In this document: one piece after another, positions 44,868 to 56,376 of the stretch
How the letters are laid out: each line of letters opens with the position of its first letter
How positions within the stretch are numbered: position 1 is the stretch's first letter
Source: Pristionchus mayeri
Lineage: Eukaryota; Nematoda; Chromadorea; Rhabditida; Neodiplogasteridae
Reading direction: 5' to 3'
Length of the DNA: 64,000 bases
Assembly: GCA_036245805.1 (NCBI GenBank)
Contig: BTRK01000003.1
Span: 33,311,215 to 33,375,214, forward strand
The notes under the pieces: generated by a model
The model's database searches: none
The model's input: only the letters and a program-made list of their open reading frames with translations
Told to the model about the DNA's origin: nothing
Made by a program: the position numbers and the translations under genes

Positions 44868-46132
44868 TTAGGTCGGATGAGAACCGTCGGATGAGACCGG
44901 ATGAAAACTTAAAACACAGTCTCCGTAAGAACGTCAGATCCTGGAGGTGAAGTGGCACAATCTTTCAAAATCATCGCTAGAAGCTCATACTTGGTGGGTA
45001 GACTCAATAGGGGCCCAATAAACATTTCCAAAATTCTTGATCTACAATTATCGATTTTTTCGAAAATTTTTAGTTTTGAGATTATGACGTCATGTTATAT
45101 ATCATTCGAAAGAGCATGAAAAGTTATGTCAGAATCCAAGTTTTTGGATCGATGGGATGATATTGGCCCTTGGGGCAATCAATAATGTTCCGGAAACGAG
45201 CAGGTTAGCGATTTTATCGATTGGGAGAGTATGTTCCTATCAATAGCACCTCCTGGAAACTTCATATTATATGTAAAATTCAATAAGCAATTCATCAAGA
45301 ATATTCCGGAGAAGGTACGACATACCGAAAATAGAGTTTTGCTCGAAATAATGAGACGCTATTGAAACGCTGGTTCGATTCCGCTCGGATGCATACATTT
45401 TTGCCGGCTTCGAATATTATTTTTAATCTGTGAAATCGATGTGAATCGATTGCTTATTGGTGTATGAACATTGTAAACGTTTCAAAGTATGCGGAAAGAG
45501 CTGGCAAAAACGTATGCATCCGAGCGGAATCGAACCAGCGTTTCAATAGCGTCTCAGTTTTTCGAGCAAAACTCTATTTTCGGTATGTCGTACCTTCTCC
45601 GGAATAGTCTTGATGAATTGCTTATTGAATTTTACATATAATATGAAGTTTCCAGGAGGTGCTATTGATAGGAACATACTCTCCCAATCGATAAAATCGC
45701 TAACCTGCTCGTTTCCGGAACATTATTGATTGCCCCAAGAGCCAATATCATCCGATCGATCCAAAAACTTGGATTCTGACATAACTTTTCATGCTCTTTC
45801 GAATGATATATAACATGACGTCATAATCTCAAAACTAAACATTTTCGAAAAAATCGATAATTGTAGATCAAGAATTTTGGAAATGTTTATTGGGCCCCTA
45901 TTGAGTCTACCCACCAAGTATGAGCTTCTAGCGATGAGTTTGAAAGATTGTGCCACTCCCTCCGACGTTCTTATGGAGACAGCGTTTTAAAATAACACCA
46001 TTCTCCAATATTTTGACATTCACTGTTAGGCTTCCTCACTGTCAAATCGTCTACTTCGAAAATACTACAGAAAGTTAATATTTTTGGTCCCATCCGGTGG
46101 GTTTTCATCCGACGGTTCTCATCCGACCTAGT
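44868..46132. mobile_element. Element with GGATGA-rich inverted ends enclosing F1c
   Basis: TAGGTCGGATGAGAACCGTC at 44870 and its complement near 46130 form terminal repeats of about 40 bp. A related sequence lies in the tip of PE1 (2466-2615). F1c appears to have inserted into it. No target duplication seen. Confidence 0.5.
44913..45986. mobile_element. F1c: family 1 hairpin element, 1074 bp, TTAA-flanked
   Basis: TTAA at 44909-44912 and 45987-45990; ends AACACAGTCTCCGTAAGAAC and complement with small changes. Arms pair around 45454. A tRNA T-arm-like sequence with GGTTCGATTCC lies at 45371 (plus) and, mirrored, at 45527 (minus), flanking the tip. Arms differ at several bases, so the copy is older than those in P1. 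Confidence 0.85.
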
Positions 46133-46779
46133 TCCAGTAATATAACCGTATTGCTATATTGCGCTCAGTTTCAATTTGCAGATCAGGCGCTCACAATGTA
46201 ATTTGTGACATATCACTTTGAGATCATTTCTTGCATATTTATTGATTGTTTCAAAATTAGGTATTGCAAATAATATCTCCATTTCCAATGCTCTCGATCC
46301 TCAATGCAGAAACGTAAAAATATAACAATTATCGCACAACCATTATCAGAAAGGAGACATGTTTGATTCATCTTAAACATTCATTTCTCTCTCCTTTCAA
46401 ATTCTAGAGTGTGTGTGAGTGGTCAAGACCATGATGGCCAGTCGGTTGCGAGTTCCATTGTCGTCATATAGTGATTCAGCATACTCCAGTTGTAAAGTGA
46501 CAACTCGTAACCACAAAGTGGATCTGACGCCCTCCATGTCAGACAATCCTCCTATCAAACCGGAGAGAGAGAATGTGAAAAATTGAACTACGTTTTCGCC
46601 GAGAGAATGTCGATTACACATTTATCATTCCGAAGAAAATATTATTGAATCGGTGATCATGTGAGCTGTTCCATATGGGATCACGCGCACCCTGCAGTCA
46701 ACTTAAACCATCAGCCAAACCTTCTTTTGATTTATTTTACTTATGGAACAGCGATGAAAACACTAAAATCGACCCACTT
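46133..46779. other. No gene supported
   Basis: AT-rich background. The minus-strand 74-codon frame at 46397-46621 includes YDDNGTRN, the reverse-strand reading of a degraded block D, not a gene. Confidence 0.35.
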
Positions 46780-47400
46780 CCCCACAGATGAGTACAGCCT
46801 GTAACGTCCACTCACCAGGTGGACTGATAAGCTAGAAGATGTTCACTATTTGATCCTCCTCTTGCACCACTTATTGAGCGACTTCAGTGAACAAAACATG
46901 ATCTACAAGAGTATCGACATAACTGTTTCTGAATAATTGTTGAAAACCGAGCAAAATCAATAAAAAATTCGACCTTTTTTGCTAATTTTGTCGGAAAAAT
47001 GTTTACCGTCGACAAGTTCTTTTTCGTTTCACTTACAACTTATAAATGATTGATTATATCCATTCTCAATGTAGTGTTTGCACAACCGTTGAGCTAATAA
47101 TAAAAAAAGCCTCGCTTTGGCAGCAAAATGAGGCAAAATGAGGCAAAATGAGGCAAAAGCAAAATTCTTAATCGATTCCTTCCCACAACATCCATTTATT
47201 AGCTACCTGATACTTTTCCGCTCGTGCGCTCAACACTGGAATCGATGTGCGAGATGAGCGCCGTCATGGTGTGACTACCGTATCCCTACCATATGATCTC
47301 CTTGCTCGCAACAATCCTTTCCGCGCAGTGTTCACAGAAGGAGAAGGAAGAGGCGACGAGTAGGCTGAAGAGATGGATATAATTAGTGTCTGGCACTCTC
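46780..47400 (+). pseudogene. Array unit U12: blocks A, B, D and F, with a 10-bp tandem repeat
   Basis: Block A follows CTTCCCCACAG and reads MSTACNVHSPGGLIS then a stop. Block B (46880-46930) has GAGCGACTTCAGTGAAC. Block D (47015-47080) reads FFFVSLTTYK. 47125-47157 is three copies of AAAATGAGGC. Block F (about 47310-47375) is degraded. The start codon, acceptor-like AG and CNVHSPGG are the clearest of all A copies. Confidence 0.5.
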
Positions 47401-47478
47401 CAATCCCCGTAATCTCTTGCTCTGTCTGAGTGGCGACCGAGTGTACATAATTGAGAGACTAGTCGCGAAAACAGATTT

Positions 47479-49564
47479 TATAGGAGACGAATCGCGAGAG
47501 AATTACCTATTTTAGGCGGGTTAGCGGCGGTAGGAATCAAAATCGTCATATCCGGAAGAAACGGAAGAAAAAAATCGACCACGCCGCGGCGGTAGGATTC
47601 AAGTTTGTTCAATCCCGCTATGATTTTGGTTATAAGTATTTCAAATGATTCTCTTTCAAACTGCGTTGTCAGAATTTTGATATCTCTCGTCATCTTCGAG
47701 GTTCAGAAGGCCAAACATGGTACACTCACTATTTATGGATCAAATCGAGCTCACTTAAACCATCATAAATCCGTTTACAATGACGATAGAAACTCGTGCT
47801 TTGCAAAGAAAGAAAGCTGAAAACATTGGCTACAACTTTTATGTTGAACATGTCATTCCATGTGCACGTCCCAGAGCAGGGTGGTCGGGTGAACCAAAAA
47901 CTGCCGAATTCTGGAAATCGGAAAAAGTGATTAAAACCACTATGCGCGATCGATGGTGCCTATGGGTGACTAACTATACGCAAAAAATCTAAGAAATCGG
48001 AGGTGGTAAAAAAAGGGCGCTGTTTTTTGTCCGGTGGCCCCAAAAGTGGGTAAACCACCTACACGGTTTCAACAGTTCTAAGACCTCTATTAACAGCTAA
48101 TGAGGTCAAATAATTCGAAAGTCAATCAAAACAAGATTTGAAATTGTTTCCCGACTAGTTGTACCACTTTCATTTGTCAAAACTACAGTATGACCGGAAA
48201 TTCAAAAATCGTCATTTCGACCCTTCTCAACTTTTGGCGTGGGTGCAATTGAATTATAATGGTTCCAAATAGTGTAGATACATTCCACGGAACCACTCAA
48301 AGAAAGGGCGCACCCATAAATACCATATTTCGGCAGAGGAAACCATGGAAAAACGCTAAACTGTACTCCAGGTGAACATAGTAATAGGGGCCCGGCTCAA
48401 GGCAAGAAAAGTAGAGCTCGATGAGCTGAACATTTTATCTGTTGAAAGTTAGTCTCTATCTTTTCATTGAAGCATGCTACAAAGCCTCGAAGATGGGTAG
48501 AAATAGGCTAGAATCCCCCGAGAGCGCGCACTCTAATCGTCTGGCGCTCTCTCCCCGTGACCTCCCTCTCCCCCCCCTCCAATTAGCGCTCTCCCGGGCG
48601 CCTCCGCGGCCATATCTGCCTAAATTCCAGGCTCTGTAGCATGCTTCAATGAAAAGATAGAGACTAACTTTCAACAGATAAAATGTTCAGCTCATCGAGC
48701 TCTACTTTTCTTGCCTTGAGCCGGGCCCCTATTACTATGTTTACCTGGAGTACAGTTTAGCGCTTTTCCTTGGTTTCCTCTGCCGAAATATGGTATTTAT
48801 GGGTGCGCCCTTTCTTCGAGAGGTTCCGTGGAATGTATCTACACTATTTGGAACCATTATAATTCAATTGCACCCACGCCAAAAGTTGAGAAGGGTCAAA
48901 ATGACGATTTTTGAATTTCCGATCATACTGTAGTTTTTGACCAATGAAAGTGGTACAACTAGTCGGGAAACAATTTCAAATCTTGTTTTGATTTACTTTC
49001 GAGTTATTTGACCTTATTAGCTGTTAATAGAGGTCTTAGAAGTGTTGAAACCGTGTAGGGGTTTACCCACTTTTGGGGCCACCGGACAAAAAACAGCGCC
49101 CTTTTTTTTTACCACCTCCGATTTCTTAGATTTTTTGCATATAGTTAGTCACCCATAGGCACCATCAATCGCGCATAGGGGCTTTAATCACTTTTTCCGA
49201 TTTCCAGAATTCGGTAGTTTTTGGTTCACCCGACCACCCTGCTCTGGGACGTGCACATGGAATGACATGTTCAACATAAAAGTTGTAGAAAATGTTTTCA
49301 GCCTTCTTTCTCTGCAAAGCACGAGTTTCTATCGTCATTGTAAACGGAATTATGATTATTCAAGTGAGCGCGATTTGATAGTCTAAAAGTTATAGTACCA
49401 AGTTTGGCCTTCTGAATCTCGAAGATGACGAGAGATATCAAAATTCTGACAGCGCAGTTTGAAAGAGCATCATTTGAAATACTTTGTATTAAAGTTTCTT
49501 CCGGATACGACGATTTTGTTTCCTACCGCCGCGGAGTAGGCAATTCTCTCGCGATTCCTCTCAT
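47479..49564. mobile_element. PE-C: family 2 hairpin element, 2.1 kb, with a chimeric left arm
   Basis: Ends TATAGGAGACGAATCGCGAG and, on the right, ATTCCTCTCATA. Arms pair around 48558. The tip contains the A-box-like sequence on the minus strand (48530-48550). The left arm has an extra piece, 47576-47650 (TCGACCACGCCGCGG to GGTTATAAGTATTTC), that copies the terminus of PE-B and has no partner on the right. The two termini differ from one another, the normal state for this family. No gene. Confidence 0.85.
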
Positions 49565-49889
49565 AATATATTTACCAGCAGGTAATACCAATTAATTACA
49601 ATTAATTACACCAATTACACCAATTAACCACAATTGTAAGTCATTGCACTTGAGCATCTCTCGCAACACGATTTCATCGGGAAAAGCCCATCTCAAAACC
49701 TCCACGCTTGGATGCAGTACTCGAACAACAGACACATTTAGCTCTCATTCGAATAACCATAAAATAACAACGTAGTTCATAATCATCTACTAAAAAGATG
49801 CAACGGTCCCACGTGCTGTCACAGCGCCGCGTGCGATTATACTAGCAATTTTCGCGATGTATTGTCTCGTACATAAAAAAACGAGTAAA
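49565..49889. other. No gene; AT-rich
   Basis: 49575-49625 repeats ACCAATTAC-type words. A trace of block F (GGATGCAGTACTCGAACAA) lies at 49708. Confidence 0.35.
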
Positions 49890-50340
49890 CTAAAGGCCCC
49901 CCCCCCCTACATCTCCTTCCCGCAACATAAGCTCACGTGGTGGATCAGGCGAGGTTCCTAACGATGACCGCCTTGAAGAAGTTCAGTTCCATGTCTCAAT
50001 AGTAGCTTCTCACCGTTATTGTCTATTCTGCAAACAGACAGTGATCTACAATGATATCGACAATTAACCATGGACTTCTTTGCAATTAATTCTTACATTT
50101 CAAATTATATCGACCCGCACATGAGTATCATTAAAATAAAACCGTTTGCGCTTCTGGTGTATCATATCTCACCAGTGGAAATCAAGTTGTTCTCATCACA
50201 CACCGATTCTGCGTTTCACTTGCAACTTATGTTGCAACGACTATCTCGACTTCCAATAATTTCAATATGGCCAGCGTTATCAATGTCCATCCAAATCTCA
50301 ACTGCGTCTTACATATGTGAGATTGAGACATTTTCGAAAT
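49890..50340 (+). pseudogene. Array unit U13: blocks A, B and D
   Basis: Block A (49915-50030) reads RNISSRGGSGEVPNDDRLEE and VQFHVSIVASHRYC, continuous with block B (KQTVIYNDIDN). Block D (50180-50260) reads RFCVSLATYVATTISTSNN. It aligns best with U8 (27685-28160). Confidence 0.55.
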
Positions 50341-50364
50341 GAGTTTCACAATCTCCGTATACTA

Positions 50365-52675
50365 TCAGGTTGGCCGGAAAGTCTTTATCACTGGATTTGA
50401 TTTTTCACTGCTCGTCGCAAATGCAATTTGGTGTTCCCTCGTTCCTTGTGAATAACAATCAGTGAAGGACCTTTATAATAAACAATTCCCCAGCCCCTTC
50501 TCTTAAGTCAGGCTCGAGTAGAACAACGATGTATGTCACTAGTACCATCCACTTCGGTCATTCTACAGTTTCATCTCTTCCTATCCTACACAACGATGAA
50601 TGATTCGGAGACCCTACTGAAGTATGTTTATCACGCGTCTTCTGAGAGATTGCATGAACCTGAGGAACTAGCTGCAAAAGTTTGAGCAGTAACCAAAAGA
50701 AAATTATGGCAGATTCCTGTGGAGACAAGAAAACTTTTGTAGCAGCGATTTGTCCCGGAACCGGCTTTTAGGCATTTTCCGGACTTCATTCCGGCTCTGA
50801 CGTAACATGGTTCATTTTCGAGCTACGGTGGTCAGCTTGTGCTCAAAATGCGCGGAAAATTATTTTAAGAAACTTTCATGTTCACACCAAAGCCGGGGGA
50901 GTGCGAAATCGCGTTGAAAATCTCGAAAAATTAGGTCGAGATTCATATAAAAAATCATATCTCGCTTGGAACCCCACCCTTTAGTAGATTTTGATTGCAG
51001 TTTCAGAATCTACGTACCCATATTAGTCAAGGAACAATGCGAGTGAGAGTCGGTAGGGGTTAGAATATGTTACGGTAATGCAAAATGTGTGCTCAAGTCG
51101 CTAATTCGTGAATTACAATTTCTTATTTTTAAGTTGCAATCGCTCATATAAATCGTTTCTTTTATAAATATATTTTTACTAACCTAGATATGTTCAATTC
51201 CGTTGAAAAAATGGAAGATTTCCACATTTCAAGAAAATCATGTTTTCACCTCGATATTTCTCACGAGCCTGCTCAACGATTTTAAAACTCGACTTTTTGA
51301 CACTCTAAAACGCTAGATCGAGCGTGAAATATTAAAAAATCGATAGTGAAGTTCATTTTGAGAATTATGGTTATCTACAAATTGGGAAAGTGTTTTAGAA
51401 ACCTGCGACGTTAAATACAGGCGAAAATGCGACAGATTTCACGTTTTTTCAGAAATGTCAATTTCTCACTAAAATTCACAAATTTAGAAACGAGAACATT
51501 GACGAATTTCGCATATGTTCCTGACTAAGTACTTCAAGAAAACACTTTCCCAATTTGTAGATAACCATAATTCTCAAAATGAACTTCACTATCGATTTTT
51601 TAATATTTCACGCTCGATCTAGCGTTTTAGAGTGTCAAAAAGTCGAGTTTTAAAATCGTTGAGCAGGCTCGTACTACTAGATATTACTCATGGTTTAGCA
51701 TGCTATAAAAGCCATATAGTGAACACGTGACATGACTGTGAAATCTTGAGTTTGGAACCTACAAATTTGAGAAATATCGAGGTGAAAAACATGATTTTCT
51801 TGAAATGTGGAAATCTTCGATTTTTTCAACGGAATTGAACATATCTAGGTTAGTAACAATATAATTATGAAAGAAACGATTTATATGAGCGATTGCAACT
51901 TAAAAATAAGAAATTGTAATTCACGAATTAGCGACTTGAGCACATATTTTGCATTACCGCAACATATTCTAACCCCTACCGACTCTCACTCGCATTTTTC
52001 CTTGACTAATATGGGTACGTAGATTCTAAAACTGCAGTCAAAATTTACTAAAGGGTGGGGTTCCAAGCGAGATATGATTTTTTATATGAATCTCGACCTA
52101 GTTTTTCGAGATTTTGAACTCGATTTCGCACTCGCCCGGCTTTGGTGTGAACATGAAAGTTTCTTAAAATAATTTTCCGCGCATTTTGAGCACATGCTGA
52201 CCACCGTAGCTCGAAAATGAACCATGTTACGTCAGAGCCGGAACGAAGTCCGGAAAATGCCTAAAAGCCGGTTCCGGGACAAATCGCTGCTACAAAAGTT
52301 TTCTCGTCTCCACAAGAATCTGCCATAATTTTCTTTTGGAAATTGCTCAAACTTTTGCAGCTAGTTCATCAGGGGTGTCTTTTTCATGCATTCTCTCAGA
52401 AGACGCGTGTTATGACACGCATGCCCCTCACTACAACACAGTCAGGATTTGGGTTCAACCCTTCGAATAAGGCGACTTTTCTATTTTTCTTAATTTTTCG
52501 ATTTGTTCTTCTTTTTCGCTCTCAGATGGGTTCTACAGGGATGGGTTCCATAGATTCAAGGAACATTGGGCATATATTGGCAATAATGACGACACGTATA
52601 CTTGAACTCGTGTTATTCTTTCCTCAAAGAAATAAAGTTAAAAAAAAAGTGATAAAGGCTTTCCGGCCAACCTAA
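50365..52675. mobile_element. Mariner relic (mariner-1 relative) disrupted by a 1.8-kb palindrome
   Basis: Ends TCAGGTTGGCCGGAAAGTCT and the complement of TTAGGTTGGCCGGAAAGCCT, with TA at 50363-50364 and 52676-52677. 50420-50650 follows the 5' region of mariner-1 (TTTGGTGTTCCCTCG, CATTCTAC, CACAACGATGAA), and 52530-52550 (GATGGGTTCTACAGGG) its C-terminal DGFYKEG region. The middle of the transposase is replaced by the palindrome 50632-52410. Confidence 0.8.
50632..52410. repeat. Palindrome inside the mariner relic
   Basis: Arms pair around 51516, for example GCTGCAAAAGTTTGAGCA (50671) with its complement (52344-52361). The outermost part of the arms is mariner sequence, so part of the mariner was duplicated in reverse. 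51672-51771 is about 100 bp present only in the right arm. Arms differ by scattered substitutions, so this is an aged palindrome rather than a read artefact. Confidence 0.8.
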
Positions 52676-52677
52676 TA

Positions 52678-53919
52678 TTGGGGTGTCCTGAAAGTTCGTA
52701 TAATTTTTTGTTTTTATTTTTTATTCAATGCTTTACAATTCTCAGTGACCATTGTATGCCCCCTTCTTTCTCACTGCCTCCCTCCAGCGATTGGGCAGGG
52801 TCTCGATTCCTCTCTTCCAGAATGCGGGTTGCTTCGAGACCGCCCAGTTCACGAAAGCCCTCACAACTTCATCTCGATTCTTGAACTTCTTTCCTTTGCA
52901 GAAGTCAGAGAGAGAGCGGAAGCAGTGGTAGTCGCATGGGGAGAGATCCGGGGAATACGGTGGATGGGGAATCCTCTCGATCTTCAGCTCGTCCATTTTC
53001 TTCTGGGTCATCTTCGCTCGATGTGGGCGAGCATTGTCCATCAGAAGAAGAATTTTGCCCTGGTTCAGGAGTCTGGGAGGGACTCTGATCGCGACATCTT
53101 CCAGTTGTTCAGAGAAGAGGTCGGCATTGATGCTGGTGCCAGGGGCGAGGATCTCCCAGTAGATGGGACCGAGCACTGAGAAGAAGAAGCAAAGGAGTTC
53201 CTTCTTTCCGTGCTCTTCCTTCTTCGGGACGGGCGTGGGCTTCTCATCTGCATCCACCCATTGCAGTCTCCTCACAGGGTTATCGTACGTGATCCACTTC
53301 TCATCTGTAGCGATGATGGAATTGACCCATCGAAGATTGGATCTACGATAGAGTAATTCCCGACAGACTTGAACACGATTTTTCAGCTGTTTGGGGGAGA
53401 GGTCATGGGGAATCTCTTGTGGGAGTTTCGGCTTCTTCCCAGATCGATGGAGGATATCGAACACCGTTGATCTGGGAGTACCAGTATCCTTCTTCAACTC
53501 ACGTACACTGGCCATGGGCTTGCGCTTCAGTGTGCGGAGAACGAGAGGCTGATCGAGGGAGGGAGGGCGTCCAGAGCGGGGTTGATCATCGAGACCAAAC
53601 TCCCCTTTCTTGAAGCGGGAGAACCACTTATAGCAGAAGGGTATGGAGGGGGCGTCAGCTCCTTCCGACTGGGCCAGGGCAGAGTGGGCCTCCTTCACGG
53701 ATCGGCCAAGACGGTAGTAATGAAGTAAAACTGCTCGGAGGTAGAGATGGGAGTCCATCGCAAGAATCAATGTAGCAACTAGGAGACTGATTAAATCCTC
53801 TCACTACTCAACGTCAGAATGATGCAATACATTGTTGACAAACAGATTGCGCAATCACTGCATTTGATCGCGAACTGACTTTTTTCCGAAGCATTATACG
53901 AACTTTCCGGACACCCCAA
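52678..53919 (-). mobile_element. Mariner-2: intact 1242-bp mariner
   Basis: Terminal repeats TTGGGGTGTCC(T/G)GAAAGTTC extend to ATAAT with one mismatch in 26 bases. TA flanks at 52676-52677 and 53920-53921. The left TA is also the target duplication of the older relic 50365-52675: the young element landed exactly at its edge. The coding region is uninterrupted. Confidence 0.95.
52742..53770 (-). CDS. Mariner transposase, apparently intact (342 aa)
   Basis: Cut-and-paste transposase: binds the terminal repeats, excises the element and inserts it at TA. The N-terminal half (residues 1-110) holds the paired-like helix-turn-helix domain with the linker DDQPRSGRPP at 61-70. EIPHDLSP (119-126) corresponds to the family's WVPHEL motif. 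The catalytic D,D34D triad is complete: D156 in ATDEKW, D245 in LLMDNARPH, D280 in SPDLSPCDYH, with 34 residues between the last two. Length is normal for the family (about 345). The first Met or the one at residue 5 may be the start. GC content is clearly above the surroundings, which fits a recent arrival. No lesion is visible, so it may be active. Confidence 0.93.
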   Translation of the reverse strand: MILAMDSHLYLRAVLLHYYRLGRSVKEAHSALAQSEGADAPSIPFCYKWFSRFKKGEFGLDDQPRSGRPPSLDQPLVLRTLKRKPMASVRELKKDTGTPRSTVFDILHRSGKKPKLPQEIPHDLSPKQLKNRVQVCRELLYRRSNLRWVNSIIATDEKWITYDNPVRRLQWVDADEKPTPVPKKEEHGKKELLCFFFSVLGPIYWEILAPGTSINADLFSEQLEDVAIRVPPRLLNQGKILLLMDNARPHRAKMTQKKMDELKIERIPHPPYSPDLSPCDYHCFRSLSDFCKGKKFKNRDEVVRAFVNWAVSKQPAFWKRGIETLPNRWREAVRKKGAYNGH

Positions 53920-53921
53920 TA

Positions 53922-54179
53922 CTTCCATATCGTATAGTTACGATTTGATTGGGAAAGTGATGCCCAAAATTATATCAATGGATATTCAAGCAAAGTCAAT
54001 ATCTATTCATCGACATGATGTAGCTAGTGCAACGAAACACGACTAACTTCACCAGACATTGCACAGTTGTAAATGATACAGTAAAGGATACCCTGGACCT
54101 AGGAAAGTTCCTCATAAATATTATATTTTCGATCACTCACCGGTAAGGAAACCAGTAACATGAACAAGAACTAACTTTT
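53922..54179. other. Nothing recognised
   Basis: AT-rich background sequence without a supported feature. Confidence 0.3.
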
Positions 54180-55660
54180 CTTCGCGTTTGCATTGCTTCC
54201 ATCGATACAGAGCACCGATAAGGAAACGGCAGAGTCAGCGAGAAGTATGCAGAGAGAGAATGATATTATTGTCTGACTCTCTCCAATTCGTGAACTCTCT
54301 CGCTCTTAGTGAATACTGCTCAGCAAGAAAGTAGGAAAGAAAAGAGTAATGGGTGAATCAACACGCGACCGTTATACATCTTACAATATCGAAAAAGACT
54401 TGGCACAGTCCGAAAATTCAAATTTCTACTCAAAAAAGCGAAAAAGATAGCTGGCTGAAGAATGACCAATGCAAGTTGTGTAAGAGAGCGAGAACTTCTC
54501 GTTAGAACCGACTACATAATTTCATCTTACGTTTTCGTAACTCTAAGCCAACTCATTCACACTTATTTATTATGTGTTGATACGAAGAAACAACAGAACT
54601 ATTATATCGGCCCCAGTTTCCCGTAATTGTGCATAACTTACAACGTCCACTCGCCTGGTGGACTGATCAGCTGGAAAAAATGATCAGAGCAAAGTGCCCA
54701 TTGGATTTGGGCACTCCCCTCGATCCTCTCCTTGTTCAATCGCAGTTTGTGTGAACGGCCTGTGATATGCTAGATTTATGAATGAATGAATCAAAGATTA
54801 TTCATATGAACTATTGCTGGTAATCGAGATCAATCAATCAAGCCACTTTTTTCGACCTAATAATTTTGTTATTAGGACAATTTGCTACTACCATCGTCGT
54901 TCACTAACGGCTGAAAAGTCAGAAAATTAAATAATCAATCATTGAACAAATTGCTAACCTTCAATCGCTTCCAGTCCACTGCAGCTTCTATAAATTCGAA
55001 GATTCACGAAAACAAATCTCAATTAACGCTATAGCACACATCACATTGTGTTGTTGTTTCTAAACGCAAGAAACAAACCTAAGAACAATGCGATCTCAAT
55101 GGTTGTGAATGAGCTCGATAGCAGGTCGACTAGTGTGGCAAACGCAGCAGGCAGGTATCCGATTCGTGGACTCTCTCTTTCGATTTAGCCGTTGTACTTT
55201 TTTCAAAACCCTACAGGAATCCAGGCGCATTGCAGCTGCACTACGTCAATACATCAAATCGGCATCGGTAAAAATCAATGCCATTGAGATAAGTAACCGA
55301 AAAATCAAAACGATGAAACTGTGCAATTTTACAGTGAATTTATACGCGCACGATGTCGGAAACGAACTCAAATGATGTTCCATCGTCTGACTATACGACG
55401 ACAAACATACTCGACAAAATAGGTAAAATCACGTCATTTTTTGTTTCACTGTCACCCCTTATTTCATTCACTCTTACAATTTTTAAAACTTTCACGTCAT
55501 GCAGAAAAGAAACATCATATTTTGTATGAAAAATAATCTAGTCCGAATTCTTTATTCCCGGAGTAACGGATTCGCTTCTCGTTTCCATATTATCACGCCG
55601 ATTCGGCAAAGCGATGAATTGTGAGGATGGAGGTGCTTTGGTAGTTGACGAGCAAAACAC
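54180..55660 (+). pseudogene. Array units U14-U15: F, then A, B, C and D
   Basis: 54180-54270 is block F (FAFALLPSIQSTDKETAES). Block A (54630) reads YNVHSPGGLISWKK; B at 54730-54780. Block C (55109-55290) is open for 88 codons and contains GRLVWQTQQAGIRFVDSLF and ESRRIAAALRQYIKSAS, colinear with 60240-60400 (RRLVWKKLTAIRLVDSFF; ISAALPQY). A block D relic (GTTTCACTGTCACCCCTTAT) is at 55438. The order A-B-C-D is as in U5 and U20. Confidence 0.5.
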
Positions 55661-55739
55661 CATTCCTTTAATATCGATCACAATTTAATAATTTTTACAA
55701 CACTCGAATCGCACATAATACTACGTTGACTCCAATCAC

Positions 55740-56100
55740 CTTATACTTGAGCATTGTCTGCAACGCCCACTCACCATGTGGACTGGAGTTCGAACTTGAA
55801 GATTACTGACTTGTAAAAGTACAAAGTGAGCGAACGATCTTCCTATCTGCACCATCTGCCAGAGTGACTGTTCTAAGCAGATAACAATCCCTGATAGAAA
55901 AGACAAAGCATACTAACCACACTATGCTAACCACACTATTTGATCCATCCCATCTATAAACTTTCATTGCACGTCCGAAATGCATCGCAAGTGGAAATGC
56001 GGATCCTACCATAACACGACCGATTTTCGTTTCACTATCAGCGTACATAGGAACCATTTTTCCATTTACAATCCTGCCGAGCCACATCGGATAAAAAATT
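55740..56100 (+). pseudogene. Array unit U16: blocks A and D
   Basis: Block A (55748) reads LSIVCNAHSPCGLEFELEDY. Block D (55965-56085) reads SGNADPTITRPIFVSLSAYI then GTIFPF. The 94-codon minus-strand frame over this block is its reverse-strand shadow. 56101-56376 has no recognised feature. Confidence 0.5.
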
Positions 56101-56376
56101 AAAATACTATTAATCAGCTTGCGTCACGGTATTGTTCACATTTACTAGCAACCATCACAGGCCTAATTGCATCCAAATGCGCTTGGCATGTGTGCGGCAG
56201 AGATTATGATATCACGCCGGAAGTGGGTTTCATTGCTTCCGTATACTAGACCCGTATGGCGTAAATGCAATGGTAAGTACAATAGCGCTGCCCAAAGTCA
56301 AAACAAATGCACTGTCAATTAAGCATCGATGAGAACGGGTCATTGCGAATAGATACTAAATAGCTTCACCATATTA

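Noticed and set aside
47125..47157. CRISPR-like or minisatellite array
   Set aside because: Only three directly adjacent 10-bp copies without spacers.
48440..48680. Inverted orientation of the PE-C tip relative to PE-A and PE-B as evidence of loop flipping
   Set aside because: The insertion orientation of PE-C is unknown, so the relative direction of the tip carries no information.
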